DNA from: CAYTZH01 sp964442285
GTDB taxonomy: Bacteria > Myxococcota_A > UBA9160 > JAFDET01
Length of the DNA stretch: 64,000 bases
Direction: 5' to 3'
Assembly (NCBI GenBank): GCA_964442285.1
Contig: CAYTZH010000011.1
Location: 1 to 64,000 of the forward strand
The notes beneath the pieces were generated by a model. It worked only from the letters and a program-made list of their open reading frames with translations. It was not told the origin of the DNA and searched no databases. The position numbers and the translations under genes are program-made. Of this stretch, positions 7,354 through 16,758 are shown one piece after another. The stretch's first letter is position 1, and each line of letters begins with the position of its first letter.

Positions 7354-10300
7354 GCGCCCGCCGCCCGGCCGCGGGCCAGACGCCGGCCGGCCAGGGCCAG
7401 CCCCAGCACCAGCAGGCCCAGCCCGATCCGGCCCAGCACCGGCACCGGAACCGGCCCCGCCACGGGCGGGTTCACGGTGATGCCCGCGTCGGCGAACACC
7501 GGCGGCGGTTCCTCGTGGTCCATGCTCGCACCGAACTCGCTGCTGTCGCTGTCGGTGGCGATCGACCGGAACAGGTAGTCGGCCGCGGCGCCCGGCACGA
7601 AGTCCACCGACCAGCCGTCGCCGCCGTTCGTATCGGTGCCCGCCAGAAGCCAGGTCTGGCCGTCGTCGGTAGAGTACTCGAAGCGCACCGACTGGATCGT
7701 GCCGAACTGCTGCATGGGCGGGATCACCGTGCCCGCCTCGCCGATCTGGACATCGTCGATGGCGATGTCCTCGTCGCCGGAGTCCAACGAGACCGTGAAG
7801 CGCAGGTCCAGGCTCGACCCCGTCCCGGCGATCGGTGCCACGAACAGGGCGAAGGCCGAGGTCACTTCGGTGCCGTCGCCGGTCCCGTCGAGGTCGGTGT
7901 CCTCGAAGGGCGGCGAGTTGAAGGTGGAGCCGTCGTTCTCGAGGGCGAAGATCTTCGTCCAGGCGCCGGCGTCGATGCGGGCCTCGACGACCACGGAGTC
8001 GGGGGCGTCCCAGTCCTCGTTGGCGCCGTCGTCGTCTTCGGCGAAGCGAGCCGAGAACTGCAGGTTCGAGGCGCCCGTGACGTCGATCCCGCTGAAGAGG
8101 ATCTCCTGCGAGGCCGGCCGCGCGCCGTTGTTGTCGATGTCCATGGCGGCGAACCACCAGGCCCCCTGGACGTTGCTGTAGCTCACGAAGCCGCCGATGT
8201 TGTTGCCGTCGGTGCGGGTGAAGAAGTCGCCGCTGCCGTTGGTGAACTCGCCGTCGGACGTGGTGTAGCTGATCGGCAGGGTCTCGAAGTCCTCCTCGAA
8301 GAGGGTGTTCCCCCCGACGATCATCTGCTGGCTCAGGCCGTTCAGATCCTCGGCCGTGGCTGTGAGGGTCAGGGTCTGGCCCACCTGGGGCGTGCCGGTC
8401 ACGCTCGTCACCTGGGAGGCCGGCGGGAAGCAGGCGTCCAGGGCCACCGCGTCCCGGAGCCGGAAGCGCCGCGTCTCCGCACCCCCGTCCGCACGCTCGG
8501 TCATGACGCCCGTGAGGACCAGGCAGTCGCCGTCGGCCCCGGGCAGGTGGACCGAGTCGAAGAAGCCGCCCTCCCGGTAGGTGGTCACGAGGGAGCCCGT
8601 GCTGTCCATCACCTGGTTGTCGCCGGCGCGGTGGCCGTAGAAGACCACCAGGTGGTTCTCCAGGGGGTCCACGAAGAAGTCGGCCGTCTGGGCGAAGTAG
8701 TCGGGCAGGGCCAGGCTCGGGTCGTGGCCCGTGAGGTCGAACTCCACCTCGGCCCCGATCACGCCCTCCTGGTCCACGAGCTGGGGGTTGCCCTCGAAGA
8801 AGCCGAACTCGCCCTTGACCCGCAGCAGATCGCCCACCTGGAGCCAGCCGTCAGGGAAGCCCAGGTGGCTGCGGTAGAGCAGGGTCTCGGAGAACTCGTG
8901 GCTCGGGTCGATGCTGCCGTCGGGTCGCACCAGCCCCGTGAGTCCGTACGGGTCGCCCGCCAGGTTGCGCCGATAGAGCGTGTCGGGCGTGGCGTTCAGC
9001 AGCCGGATGAACACGCCCTCGAAGAAGGGCTGGGTCTCGGCGTCGGCGGCCATCGTGACCACCGCATCGAACGCGCCGGCGACCTCCGTGTTGAGCACAT
9101 AGCGGGGGCCCGGCACCGCCATGAGGTTGGTGACGGGGTGGTCGAACTGGGCCGTGTAGGGCACCACCGCGTCGTCCCGGATGCCCAGGCCCAGCCACTC
9201 CGGCGTGTCGTCGATGGTGGTGAAGGTGTCGTCGAAGCCGCCGGTGTCGTTGATCCAGTCGTCGTTCTCGTACATGAACTCGCTGATGATCACGTTCCAG
9301 ACGGTCGCGTCGTCGGTTTCCACCAGGGGGACGCCGTTGTAGAGCACGCTCGTGACCTGGCCGTCCTCGGCGCTGACCAGCCAGCCCGTGGAGAGCGAGC
9401 TGCCCACGAAGTGGCCCTCGATGTAGCTCCAGATGTCGGCGCTGGACATCTGGACCCGCACCATCTGGTCGTCGGACCAGGGGTAGGTCTCGAAGATCTC
9501 CCGGTAGGTGACGGGGCCGCTGGCCACGTCGCGGCGGATGCCGCCGCCGGACTGGATGGCCAGGTCGGCGAAGGTGCTGTTCGGGTTCGGGGCCGGCGAC
9601 GGGTTGGCGGTGTTCCCCTCGGTGCCGGGAGCCGGCGCGAGCATCAGGTCGTTGATCTTCCAGGCCATGCCGTCGGCGATCCACTCGCCAGCGGTGTTGT
9701 CGCCGCTCCAGGGGAACTCGCTGAGGGTGAACCACTTGTCCTTGTCGAGCAGCAGGTCGACGCCCGAGTAGCCCACGATGAACTCGAGCGGACAGGGCGC
9801 GCCCGCCATGTAGCCCGGAAACTGCAGCTGGATCGTGGCTTCGGGAAGGGTGCAGGCCTCCGCCGGGTCCATGATCGCGTCGTACTCTCCTTCCAGGGTG
9901 GAGAGGAGCGCCACCACCGCGTCGTAGGCCGCGTCGACGTCGGCGTCGGCGAAGGGCACCGTGAACAGGCTGCGGCGGATGGGGTGCTTGACGGCGCCGA
10001 CATAGCGGCCCTGGGGCGTGAGCTGGAGCTCGCCGACGTACTGGCCGTAGGAGGCGGCCTCTACGTTGGTGGTCTTGTAGTTGAGGTTTCCCGGCTGCCA
10101 GGCCGTCTCGGTCCAGGTGTGCCAGTGGCCCGAGACCACGGCGTCGGGGGGCTCTACGTCGCCGTCGTCGCCCAGGAGCTCGTCGTTGCCGTCGCCGGTG
10201 CCGACGTCTCCGTCGCTGTTCAGGCGCCGGTGTCCGATGTGGGAGAGCAGGATCACGACGTCGACCCCCTCGACGCTGCGCAGGTGGTCCACCCAGTCCT

Positions 10301-11711
10301 TCAGGAGCACCACGTCGGTGGTGCTCACGCCGTTGCCCCTGTCGGTCCAGGCGGTCTCGAGGACGTCGATCTCGTTGACCGTCTCGGCGGTCAGGATCGC
10401 CGAGTCGTCGGTGAGGTATCCGAGCACGCCCACCTTCACCGGGGACGGCAGGCCCGTGTCGACGTCGATCACCACGTAGGGGCGGAAGGGCATCTCCATC
10501 GGCCAGGCGGCGGGCGCCGGCTTGCTGGCGCCCTCCCGCACGATGTTCACCGCCAGGTAGGGCACGTCGTCCGGGTCGACGCTGAGAGTGTCGACCACCA
10601 TGTCCATGTCCGTGTCGATCCACGTGCTCGGCGTTCCGTCGGCGTCGGGATCCTGCATGTTCTGGAGCATGGCCAGCTCGCGCACGTCGTGGTTGCCCAC
10701 CACCACCGCGTCGACGCCGCGGCCCGCGGTGTTGTTCGGCAGGGCCTTGAGCTGCTGGTCCAGCGTGGTGAAGAAGCGGACGGTGCCCCCGTTGCCGTCC
10801 AGGTCGCCCAGCGGGTTGCCTTCCGAGATGTCGCCGGCGTCGAGCATCAGGGAGGACGGGTTCGCCTTCTTCAGCTCCACCACCTTGGCGGCGACGAAGG
10901 CGGCGCCACCGGCCTCCTCGAGGGCGGCGGCCTCGGTCGGACCGTCCGGGAAGTCGAGGTCGTGGGGGGTGAGGCGGGAGTGGATGTCGTTGGTGTGGAT
11001 CACGTTGACGGCGTTGGCCGAGGGCCAGGTGCCGGTGAACTCCACCCGCAGCCGCGGGAGCAGGCTGTAGCCATCGCGGAGGAAGTCGCGGCTGTTGAAG
11101 CGGTATTGGAAGCTGGTGGTCGTGGCCGAGCCCGGACCGGTCTCGGTCTGGGGCTTGACCACGAAGCTCACCACGCCGTCGCCGCCGACTTCGTTCTTCA
11201 CGAAGTCCGTGACGTCGAACTCGTACCAGCGCTGCTCCTGGGTCGCGTCGAGCGTGCCGGTGGAGGCGGTGTTCCCGGTCGCCGGGGTGGTGTCGGTCGT
11301 GATCAGGTCCGCGGTCGCCCAGTCCAGGGTGGCCTCGTCCCAGCCGTCGGCTGCGCCCCAGACCTCCACGGGCAGATCCTGCCCGGCGCCGCGGTTGTCG
11401 GCGTCGAAGAGGTAGAGCCGCAGCCTGGCGGAGGTCACGTGGGTGCCGGCCATCACGGGGATCTGGCCGTTGAGGTCGAAGCGCAGCCAGGCGCGCTCGT
11501 CGCCGAAGCTGTCGCCGGGCTCGCCATCCTGGACGAACAGGGTGGTGTTGCTGCCCTGGGGTGAGGCGTTGTTCGAAGCCACGTGGGTGTCGGCGACGGG
11601 CGTCAGATCCTTGAAGCGGGCCTGGGCGACGGCGGGCAGGACGACAGCGGCCGCGAGGACGACCGCCGCAGCCCGCCAGCGGCGGGCGATGGCTGCGGAG
11701 CGCGTAAGCAC
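7338..11711 (-). CDS. Giant surface 5'-nucleotidase/metallophosphatase
   Basis: This encodes 1457 residues. The GTG at 11711 is preferred because GAGGGGGG lies eight bases upstream and the signal peptide then starts correctly; an ATG at 11759 would add an unlikely extension. In order: signal peptide; a DNRLRE/CBM96-like domain (about 20-205); a calcineurin-like phosphoesterase (HTNDIHSR, LDAGDISEGNP, VVGNHDV, SGHWHTW); a 5'-nucleotidase C-terminal domain; then beta-sandwich domains. The tail PVPVLGRIGLGLLVLGLAL followed by Arg-rich residues is a C-terminal surface-sorting signal of the IPTL/PEP-CTERM kind. Family knowledge suggests extracellular hydrolysis of nucleotides or other phosphomonoesters, useful for phosphate scavenging. 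Confidence 0.85.
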   Translation of the reverse strand: MLTRSAAIARRWRAAAVVLAAAVVLPAVAQARFKDLTPVADTHVASNNASPQGSNTTLFVQDGEPGDSFGDERAWLRFDLNGQIPVMAGTHVTSARLRLYLFDADNRGAGQDLPVEVWGAADGWDEATLDWATADLITTDTTPATGNTASTGTLDATQEQRWYEFDVTDFVKNEVGGDGVVSFVVKPQTETGPGSATTTSFQYRFNSRDFLRDGYSLLPRLRVEFTGTWPSANAVNVIHTNDIHSRLTPHDLDFPDGPTEAAALEEAGGAAFVAAKVVELKKANPSSLMLDAGDISEGNPLGDLDGNGGTVRFFTTLDQQLKALPNNTAGRGVDAVVVGNHDVRELAMLQNMQDPDADGTPSTWIDTDMDMVVDTLSVDPDDVPYLAVNIVREGASKPAPAAWPMEMPFRPYVVIDVDTGLPSPVKVGVLGYLTDDSAILTAETVNEIDVLETAWTDRGNGVSTTDVVLLKDWVDHLRSVEGVDVVILLSHIGHRRLNSDGDVGTGDGNDELLGDDGDVEPPDAVVSGHWHTWTETAWQPGNLNYKTTNVEAASYGQYVGELQLTPQGRYVGAVKHPIRRSLFTVPFADADVDAAYDAVVALLSTLEGEYDAIMDPAEACTLPEATIQLQFPGYMAGAPCPLEFIVGYSGVDLLLDKDKWFTLSEFPWSGDNTAGEWIADGMAWKINDLMLAPAPGTEGNTANPSPAPNPNSTFADLAIQSGGGIRRDVASGPVTYREIFETYPWSDDQMVRVQMSSADIWSYIEGHFVGSSLSTGWLVSAEDGQVTSVLYNGVPLVETDDATVWNVIISEFMYENDDWINDTGGFDDTFTTIDDTPEWLGLGIRDDAVVPYTAQFDHPVTNLMAVPGPRYVLNTEVAGAFDAVVTMAADAETQPFFEGVFIRLLNATPDTLYRRNLAGDPYGLTGLVRPDGSIDPSHEFSETLLYRSHLGFPDGWLQVGDLLRVKGEFGFFEGNPQLVDQEGVIGAEVEFDLTGHDPSLALPDYFAQTADFFVDPLENHLVVFYGHRAGDNQVMDSTGSLVTTYREGGFFDSVHLPGADGDCLVLTGVMTERADGGAETRRFRLRDAVALDACFPPASQVTSVTGTPQVGQTLTLTATAEDLNGLSQQMIVGGNTLFEEDFETLPISYTTSDGEFTNGSGDFFTRTDGNNIGGFVSYSNVQGAWWFAAMDIDNNGARPASQEILFSGIDVTGASNLQFSARFAEDDDGANEDWDAPDSVVVEARIDAGAWTKIFALENDGSTFNSPPFEDTDLDGTGDGTEVTSAFALFVAPIAGTGSSLDLRFTVSLDSGDEDIAIDDVQIGEAGTVIPPMQQFGTIQSVRFEYSTDDGQTWLLAGTDTNGGDGWSVDFVPGAAADYLFRSIATDSDSSEFGASMDHEEPPPVFADAGITVNPPVAGPVPVPVLGRIGLGLLVLGLALAGRRLARGRAAGAQRAR

Positions 11712-11849
11712 GGTGGAAACCCCCCTCGCGGGGACGGGATCCGTCGCCGCCGCCGGCATGCTGGACCAGGCCCGGGCGTCGGGGAGTGAACTTGTGGCGA
11801 CGATTCAGCGACCCGCCGAACGCCGTTTACGGGGTCGAGAGTCGGGGGC

Positions 11850-11895
11850 TTGACAGGGGCCGGGCCGCCATGCGATACGTGAGCGCCACTCATGT
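11850..11895 (+). promoter_or_regulatory. Promoter and palindromic operator of the TetR gene
   Basis: TTGACA (11850-11855) and GATACG (11874-11879) are 18 bases apart and lie 58 bases before the GTG at 11938. Overlapping the -10 box and the expected start of transcription is an imperfect palindrome, ACGTGAG-CGCCA-CTCATGT (11877-11895), with six of seven paired positions. That is the usual arrangement for a TetR repressor controlling its own gene and the overlapping downstream gene. The remainder of 11712-11937 shows nothing else. Confidence 0.5.
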
Positions 11896-11937
11896 TTCCG
11901 TGCGGTGTAGAGCCCCGCGCTCGCCCGCGGAGGTGCC

Positions 11938-12606
11938 GTGTCCGAGCCCCTTGCCCTCGAGCCGCGCAAGCGCCCGAGCCAGGATCGCTCCCGCCAGCGC
12001 GTCGAGCGGATCCTGGAAGCGACCCGGGAGCTGGTGCTCTGCCAGCCCCTCGAGGCCGTCACCACCGGCGCGATCGCCGAGCGCGCCGGGCTCCCGATCG
12101 GCTCCCTCTATCAGTACTTCCCCAATCGCCTCGCCGTCCTGGCCGAGCTGGCCCGGCAGGTCCTGGGCGCCATCGACCACGCCACGGCCCGGACCATCGA
12201 GGCGGCGCACACGCTGCCCTGGCGGGAGGCCATCCGGCGCGTGGTCGACACGCACCTGGCGGCCTATCGGGCCGACCGCTGCGCACCGATCCTCCGTGCC
12301 TTCGCCTCCACGGAGGCCTTCCGGGAGTTCGACGCGGCTCTCACCGCCCGGATCGCGGGGGCCCTGGCGGCCCATCCCGCGCTCGACGCCTGCGGGCCGG
12401 CCCGCGAGCGCGTCGCCCGCGTGGCCGTGGAAGCGGCGGGCGCCGTCCAGGCCTGCGTGCTCCGCGAGGAGAGTGCGGAGGAAGCCGAGGCGATCGCCGA
12501 CGAGATGAAGCGCCTGCTCGAGGCGTACCTGGGTTCCCACATCGCGGAAGGGGCGGTCGCGTCCGCCCCGCCCGCATCACGAGGTGCCGCATGCTCCGCG
12601 CCCTGA
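11938..12606 (+). CDS. TetR/AcrR-family transcriptional regulator
   Basis: This encodes 222 residues. The N-terminal helix-turn-helix is typical: RILEATRELV, then TTGAIAERAGLPIGSLYQYF and the N-R-L-A-V-L-A-E-L recognition region. The C-terminal ligand domain is variable. The start is a GTG with GGAGGTG just upstream. The final 16 bases overlap the start of the beta-helix/cytochrome gene, so the two are translationally linked. TetR proteins usually repress their own operon until a small ligand binds, and the palindrome at 11877-11895 is a candidate target. The ligand is unknown. Confidence 0.9.
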   Translation: MSEPLALEPRKRPSQDRSRQRVERILEATRELVLCQPLEAVTTGAIAERAGLPIGSLYQYFPNRLAVLAELARQVLGAIDHATARTIEAAHTLPWREAIRRVVDTHLAAYRADRCAPILRAFASTEAFREFDAALTARIAGALAAHPALDACGPARERVARVAVEAAGAVQACVLREESAEEAEAIADEMKRLLEAYLGSHIAEGAVASAPPASRGAACSAP

Positions 12607-14867
12607 CCGTACTCCTCGCCGCCGCGTCGCTGACCGGCTGCATTCCCGTGCTGCCGCTCAGCACGACGCTGATCTTCCTGGCGCCCGGGCCCGCGGAGAC
12701 CCCGGCCGAGTTCGAGGCCCGGGTGCGCCAGGCCTTCAGCCTGGCCCAGCCGGGCACGATCTTCGAGTTCGGGGAGGGGACCTTCCCGCTGACCCGCAGC
12801 CTGAGCGTGTCCGTGTCCCACGTGACGATCCGCGGACAGGGCCCGAGCGCGACCGTGCTCGACTTCTCCAACGCGACGGACGCCGAGGCCGTGCTCGCCA
12901 CCGCCGACGAGTTCACCGTCCGCGACCTCGGCATCTTCGACCCGCCCAGCGACGGCGTGAAGACCGTCGGCGTGGACGGCGTGACGGTGCAGAACGTCTC
13001 CGTCGAGTGGCCCAACGCGGCGGATCCGAACAACGGGCCCTACGGCATCTACCCGGTCCTCTCGAACAACATCCTCATCGAGGGGAGCTACGTCAAAGGC
13101 GCCGAAGACGCCGGGATCTACGTGGGCCAGTCCTCCAACGCGCTGGTGCAGTACAACTGGGTCGAGGGCTGCGTCGCGGGCATCGAGATCGAGAACACGA
13201 TCAACGCCGAGGTTCGCTGGAACGTCGCCACGGAGAACACCGGCGGCATCCTGGTGTTCGACCTCGATGGCCTGAGCCAGCAGGGCCGGGCCGTCAGCGT
13301 CCACCACAACTTCGTCTACAACAACAACGGCCCCAACTTCGGCAGTGGCTTCGTGGCCCTCGTGCCGCCGGGCACGGGCATCCTGCTGCTCACCATGGAC
13401 GAGGTCGAGATCTACGAGAACGAGGTCTACGACAACTACACCGGTGGTATCGCCGTCCTCAGCTACGAAGTGACCTTCTCTCCCTTCGGTCCGACCTTCG
13501 ACGCCTGGCCGGAGACCGTCTACGTCCACGACAACCACCTGACCAACAACGGCAACGATCCCCAGGGTGCGATCGGGCAGGTCCTGTCCGCCCAGTTCGG
13601 CTTCGGCCCCATTCCAGAGGTCATGTGGGACCGCAGCACGAACCCGGCCAACCTGCAGCCCGACGGCGAGCTGCCGCCGCACCTGGCCTTCTGCATCCAG
13701 AACAACACGGGCAGCTTCGGCACCATGCTCCTGCCGCCGAGCGGGGATCAGTACGACCGCTCGCTCTACGACTGCACCCACCCCAAGGTGCCTCGCGTGG
13801 TGCTTCGGGACGCCCCGCTCCCGTTGCCGCCGGGCCAGCAGGATCTCACGCCCGAGGAGACGGCCACGCTGTGCGGGGCCAACCCGGCCGGCGTGAACTG
13901 GGCCGCCTACGAGGCCAACTGCCCCGCGCTCTCGGACTACAACCTCTTCGCGGGGAACGACCCGCGCGGGCCGGCCACCGAGCGGGGCGTCTTCTACGAC
14001 CTCACCACGCCCCTGCAGTCCGACTACATGGCGAAGTACCGCTTCGTGTTCGTCCCGCCCGGCCAGAGCGCCGCATACGAGCCCAGCGGCGTGATGGACT
14101 TCCCGGTGGGCACGATCATCAGCAAGACCTTCGCCTACGACTCCGGGGCCGGCGAGGTGGTGGTGGAGACCCGCCTGCTCATCCGTCGGGGTACGGGCTG
14201 GCGCGCCCTCGTCTACATCTGGGATGCGGCCTTCACCGAGGCCGTGCTCACGCCCGAGGGCGGCGTGGCGAACATCACCTTCATCCATCCCGACGGGAAC
14301 CCGCGCACCATCGACTACCAGATCCCGGACCACAACCAGTGCGCGGGCTGCCACTCGGGGATCAGCGAGCCCATGGACCTGATCGGGCCCAAGGCCCACT
14401 GGCTGAACCGCCCGGATCCGCTGGCCCCGGCGGTGAATCAGCTGGAGGCCTGGGCGGCGGCGGGGATCCTGGCGGGTCTTCCGTCTCTCGCGACGGTTCC
14501 GCGGCAGCCGGACGCGTCCAATCCCGCCGACGGCACGCTGGCCGAGCGCGCGCGCGCCTACCTCGAGGCCAACTGCGGTCACTGCCACCGGCCCGACGGG
14601 CGCGCGGGCTTCACCAGCGTCTGGCTGACGGTCGAGACGCCGGACGGCTTCAACACCGGCGTGTGCAAGACGCCCATCGCCGCCGGCGTGGGGGGGCTGC
14701 AGTTCGACATCGTGCCCGGCGATCCCGACGCCTCCATCCTGCTCTTCCGGATGGAGTCGACGGTGCCGGCGGTGCAGATGCCGGAGCTGGCCAAGGCGAT
14801 CGCCCACGACGAGGGCGTTGCCCTGATCCGCGACTGGATCGCGGGCCTGCCGGGGAGCTGCCCGTAG
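12591..14867 (+). CDS. Beta-helix lipoprotein fused to SO2930-type diheme cytochrome c
   Basis: This encodes 758 residues with a lipoprotein signal (LLAAASLTGC). Residues ~40-380 form a right-handed parallel beta-helix with short Asn-rich rungs (VTIRGQGPS, IYENEVYDNYTGGIAV). Residues ~390-758 match the SO2930/HNE_0200 family of diheme c-type cytochromes, with CAGCH near residue 584 and CGHCH near 662 and the stretch YQIPDHNQCAGCHSG. In relatives I recall, these two families (TIGR03805 and TIGR03806) are usually separate neighbouring genes, so a single chain is notable. It is likely exported and anchored to the outer membrane or periplasmic face. The substrate is unknown. The start overlaps the end of the TetR gene. 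Confidence 0.85.
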   Translation: MLRALTVLLAAASLTGCIPVLPLSTTLIFLAPGPAETPAEFEARVRQAFSLAQPGTIFEFGEGTFPLTRSLSVSVSHVTIRGQGPSATVLDFSNATDAEAVLATADEFTVRDLGIFDPPSDGVKTVGVDGVTVQNVSVEWPNAADPNNGPYGIYPVLSNNILIEGSYVKGAEDAGIYVGQSSNALVQYNWVEGCVAGIEIENTINAEVRWNVATENTGGILVFDLDGLSQQGRAVSVHHNFVYNNNGPNFGSGFVALVPPGTGILLLTMDEVEIYENEVYDNYTGGIAVLSYEVTFSPFGPTFDAWPETVYVHDNHLTNNGNDPQGAIGQVLSAQFGFGPIPEVMWDRSTNPANLQPDGELPPHLAFCIQNNTGSFGTMLLPPSGDQYDRSLYDCTHPKVPRVVLRDAPLPLPPGQQDLTPEETATLCGANPAGVNWAAYEANCPALSDYNLFAGNDPRGPATERGVFYDLTTPLQSDYMAKYRFVFVPPGQSAAYEPSGVMDFPVGTIISKTFAYDSGAGEVVVETRLLIRRGTGWRALVYIWDAAFTEAVLTPEGGVANITFIHPDGNPRTIDYQIPDHNQCAGCHSGISEPMDLIGPKAHWLNRPDPLAPAVNQLEAWAAAGILAGLPSLATVPRQPDASNPADGTLAERARAYLEANCGHCHRPDGRAGFTSVWLTVETPDGFNTGVCKTPIAAGVGGLQFDIVPGDPDASILLFRMESTVPAVQMPELAKAIAHDEGVALIRDWIAGLPGSCP

Positions 14868-14895
14868 CCGCCGCAGCCGGACTCCCGCCAGGCCG

Positions 14896-15705
14896 CTAGG
14901 GCCCCGGCGGAACGCCGCGCGTCGCGCCCGGGACCGGGAGACCGGCCCGGGCGCGGTAGCGGGCGACGCCCGCCGCGTCCATCGGTCCCAGCCGCCGCAG
15001 CAGGCTCAGGTAGCCCGCCAGGTCCTCCTGCTGCCGAGGCGTGAGGCGGTCCGCGTAGCCCGGCATCTTCACCTGCTGCCGCCGGGTGAACCAGAGCGCC
15101 GGACGCAGCGGGCCGACGCCGAGGTGGAAGAAGCGTGGCACGCCGTCCCGGATCCACTCGCGCACCACGTCGGGGTGGTCGCCCAGGGTGAGCAGGTCGT
15201 AGTCGTGGCCGAAGAAGCCGGGGACGTAGCCCTTGAGGGAGCCCGGGTTCGCGACGCCGCCCTGACCCAGCTCCCCGTGACACGAGAAGCAGTGGCGTCG
15301 CGCCAGGGCCTCGACCCCCGCGAGGCCCTCGGTGGCGAAAGGCGTCGCGGCCCGATCGTTCTCGTACTGCACCAGGGCGATCCAGGCCGCCAGGGCGGCG
15401 ACCCGGGCGGGAGAGAGGTCGCGGGGGTGCGCGTCGACCTCCCGCAGACGCCGGGTGAGGGTGTCCGGATCGCGGCTGCCGGCGAACAGGGACGGCGCGC
15501 CCGGATCGCCCCCGCGCAGGGCCGCGCGATGACACGCCCCGCAGTCGAGCTCGCGGGCCAGCTCGGCCCCACGTGCGGCCGGGGAGCTCTCGGGGCGGAG
15601 GTGGTCCACCACCACGGCGCCGGCGGCCAGGAGCGCGAGGCCGCCGATCGCGAGCGCGGCGCGCCGGGCTGCGCCGCCCGAGGCTCGCGGGCGGACTACG
15701 CCCAG
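14896..15705 (-). CDS. Membrane-anchored diheme c-type cytochrome
   Basis: The C-terminal ~250 residues are clear. After a hydrophobic anchor (ALAIGGLALLAAGAVVV) come two haem sites, CGACH and CFSCH, with Met ligands possible in QVKMPGYADRLT, a cytochrome c class I signature. The first domain is short; the second carries the insertion GSLKGYVPGFFGHDYD. It likely transfers electrons in the periplasm. The start is unclear: no ATG lies near the anchor. The candidates are a CTG at 15705, directly overlapping the GST stop, or a GTG at 15801 inside the GST gene; I give the former. It is the last gene of a minus-strand run with GST, the sulfatase-like gene and a hydrolase. Confidence 0.75.
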   Translation of the reverse strand: MGVVRPRASGGAARRAALAIGGLALLAAGAVVVDHLRPESSPAARGAELARELDCGACHRAALRGGDPGAPSLFAGSRDPDTLTRRLREVDAHPRDLSPARVAALAAWIALVQYENDRAATPFATEGLAGVEALARRHCFSCHGELGQGGVANPGSLKGYVPGFFGHDYDLLTLGDHPDVVREWIRDGVPRFFHLGVGPLRPALWFTRRQQVKMPGYADRLTPRQQEDLAGYLSLLRRLGPMDAAGVARYRARAGLPVPGATRGVPPGP

Positions 15706-16715
15706 AGGGCCTCGCAGCCGGTTCCCGCCAGCAGCGCGTCGACGCCGCGCCGATCCTTCTCGGCCAGGTCCGCGTAGCCCCGGCGCAGGGCCGCGAGACA
15801 CTTGCCCTGGTAGGGGAAGGGCCGCTGGACCCAGGGACGTCCGTCCACCTCGGCCTCGACGCGCTCGGCGCCCTCGGCGAGCGCTCGACCGTTGGCGAGC
15901 AGGAAGGGCACGTAGACCCGACCCACCTCCGCCAGGAGGGCGCGGTAGGTCGCGGGCACCGCGTCGGCCGGCATCCAGTCTCCGTCGGCCGGCTCCAGGC
16001 CCGAGAGGTCCTCCACACCGTCCACCCAGGCGATCACCCGCGGCGCCCGGGCCAGCGCCACGGCGGCCGGCGTCGGGTCGAAGCCCACGAGCTGGGTGAG
16101 CTGGCCGAACAGCGCGAAGTCCGCCGTCCCCGGCCGGCCTCCGGCGACGAAGCGATGGTCGGTGAGGTGGGCGTCGAGCAGCGCGAGCAGTCGCCGATAG
16201 CTCTCCTCGATCACGGGTGCCGTGGTCTCGTTCGATCCCACCACCCAGAGCCGCTCGATCTGGCGCTCGCCGAACTGTTCGCCCAGGGCCCGGGCCTGCG
16301 CCTCGGGCTGGTCCGGCCGCGACCAGCGCGGCAGGACCGCCGTGGCCCGGGCGATGTCTTCGGGGAACGCCCAGCGGTAGTGGAACATGCACTTGGTCAG
16401 CCACTCGTCGGCGTAGTCCTCGAGCAGTGCGTCCAGGTAGGCCAGCCCCGGCTCGGGCGGCACCACGGAGCGCCCGGCGTGACGGCGCTCGAGCTCGCGG
16501 ATGAGGGGCGTCGAGTCGGTGAGTGCCGCTGGGACGCCGTCCTCGCCCCGCATCACGAGCTGGGGCAGGAGCTGGACCTTCGGCCGCGGCAGCCCCCGGT
16601 CCTCGGGCGAGCCCCGCTGGATCCAGCGGAACGGGATGCGCCGGTAGCGCAGCACGGCGCGGAGCTTGCGGCTGTAGGGGGAGCCCGGTGCTCCCACGAG
16701 GGGATAGGGATCCAT
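15696..16715 (-). CDS. Glutathione S-transferase-like protein
   Basis: This encodes 339 residues. The N-terminus YPLVGAPGSPYSRKLRAVLR is a thioredoxin-fold GST domain with a Ser-Pro-Tyr-Ser active-site-like turn. LIRELERR follows the TDSTPLI segment, the place where glutathione is gripped in this family (usually E-S-x-x-I). A helical C-terminal domain contains FVAGGRPGTADFALFGQLTQ, the conserved N-capping box region. A second C-terminal stretch of ~110 residues makes it longer than the usual ~220 residues. It could conjugate glutathione or serve a structural role. It sits between the sulfatase-like gene and the cytochrome. Confidence 0.85.
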   Translation of the reverse strand: MDPYPLVGAPGSPYSRKLRAVLRYRRIPFRWIQRGSPEDRGLPRPKVQLLPQLVMRGEDGVPAALTDSTPLIRELERRHAGRSVVPPEPGLAYLDALLEDYADEWLTKCMFHYRWAFPEDIARATAVLPRWSRPDQPEAQARALGEQFGERQIERLWVVGSNETTAPVIEESYRRLLALLDAHLTDHRFVAGGRPGTADFALFGQLTQLVGFDPTPAAVALARAPRVIAWVDGVEDLSGLEPADGDWMPADAVPATYRALLAEVGRVYVPFLLANGRALAEGAERVEAEVDGRPWVQRPFPYQGKCLAALRRGYADLAEKDRRGVDALLAGTGCEALWA

Positions 16716-16758
16716 GGCGTCTCGACCTCCTGGCTGACCCGCCGGCGCGTCTCGAACC

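Noticed and set aside
7515..11564. Plus-strand frame of 1349 residues opposite the nucleotidase
   Set aside because: Repetitive Val/Gly/Arg/His text with no family features; the minus strand has the complete metal motifs.
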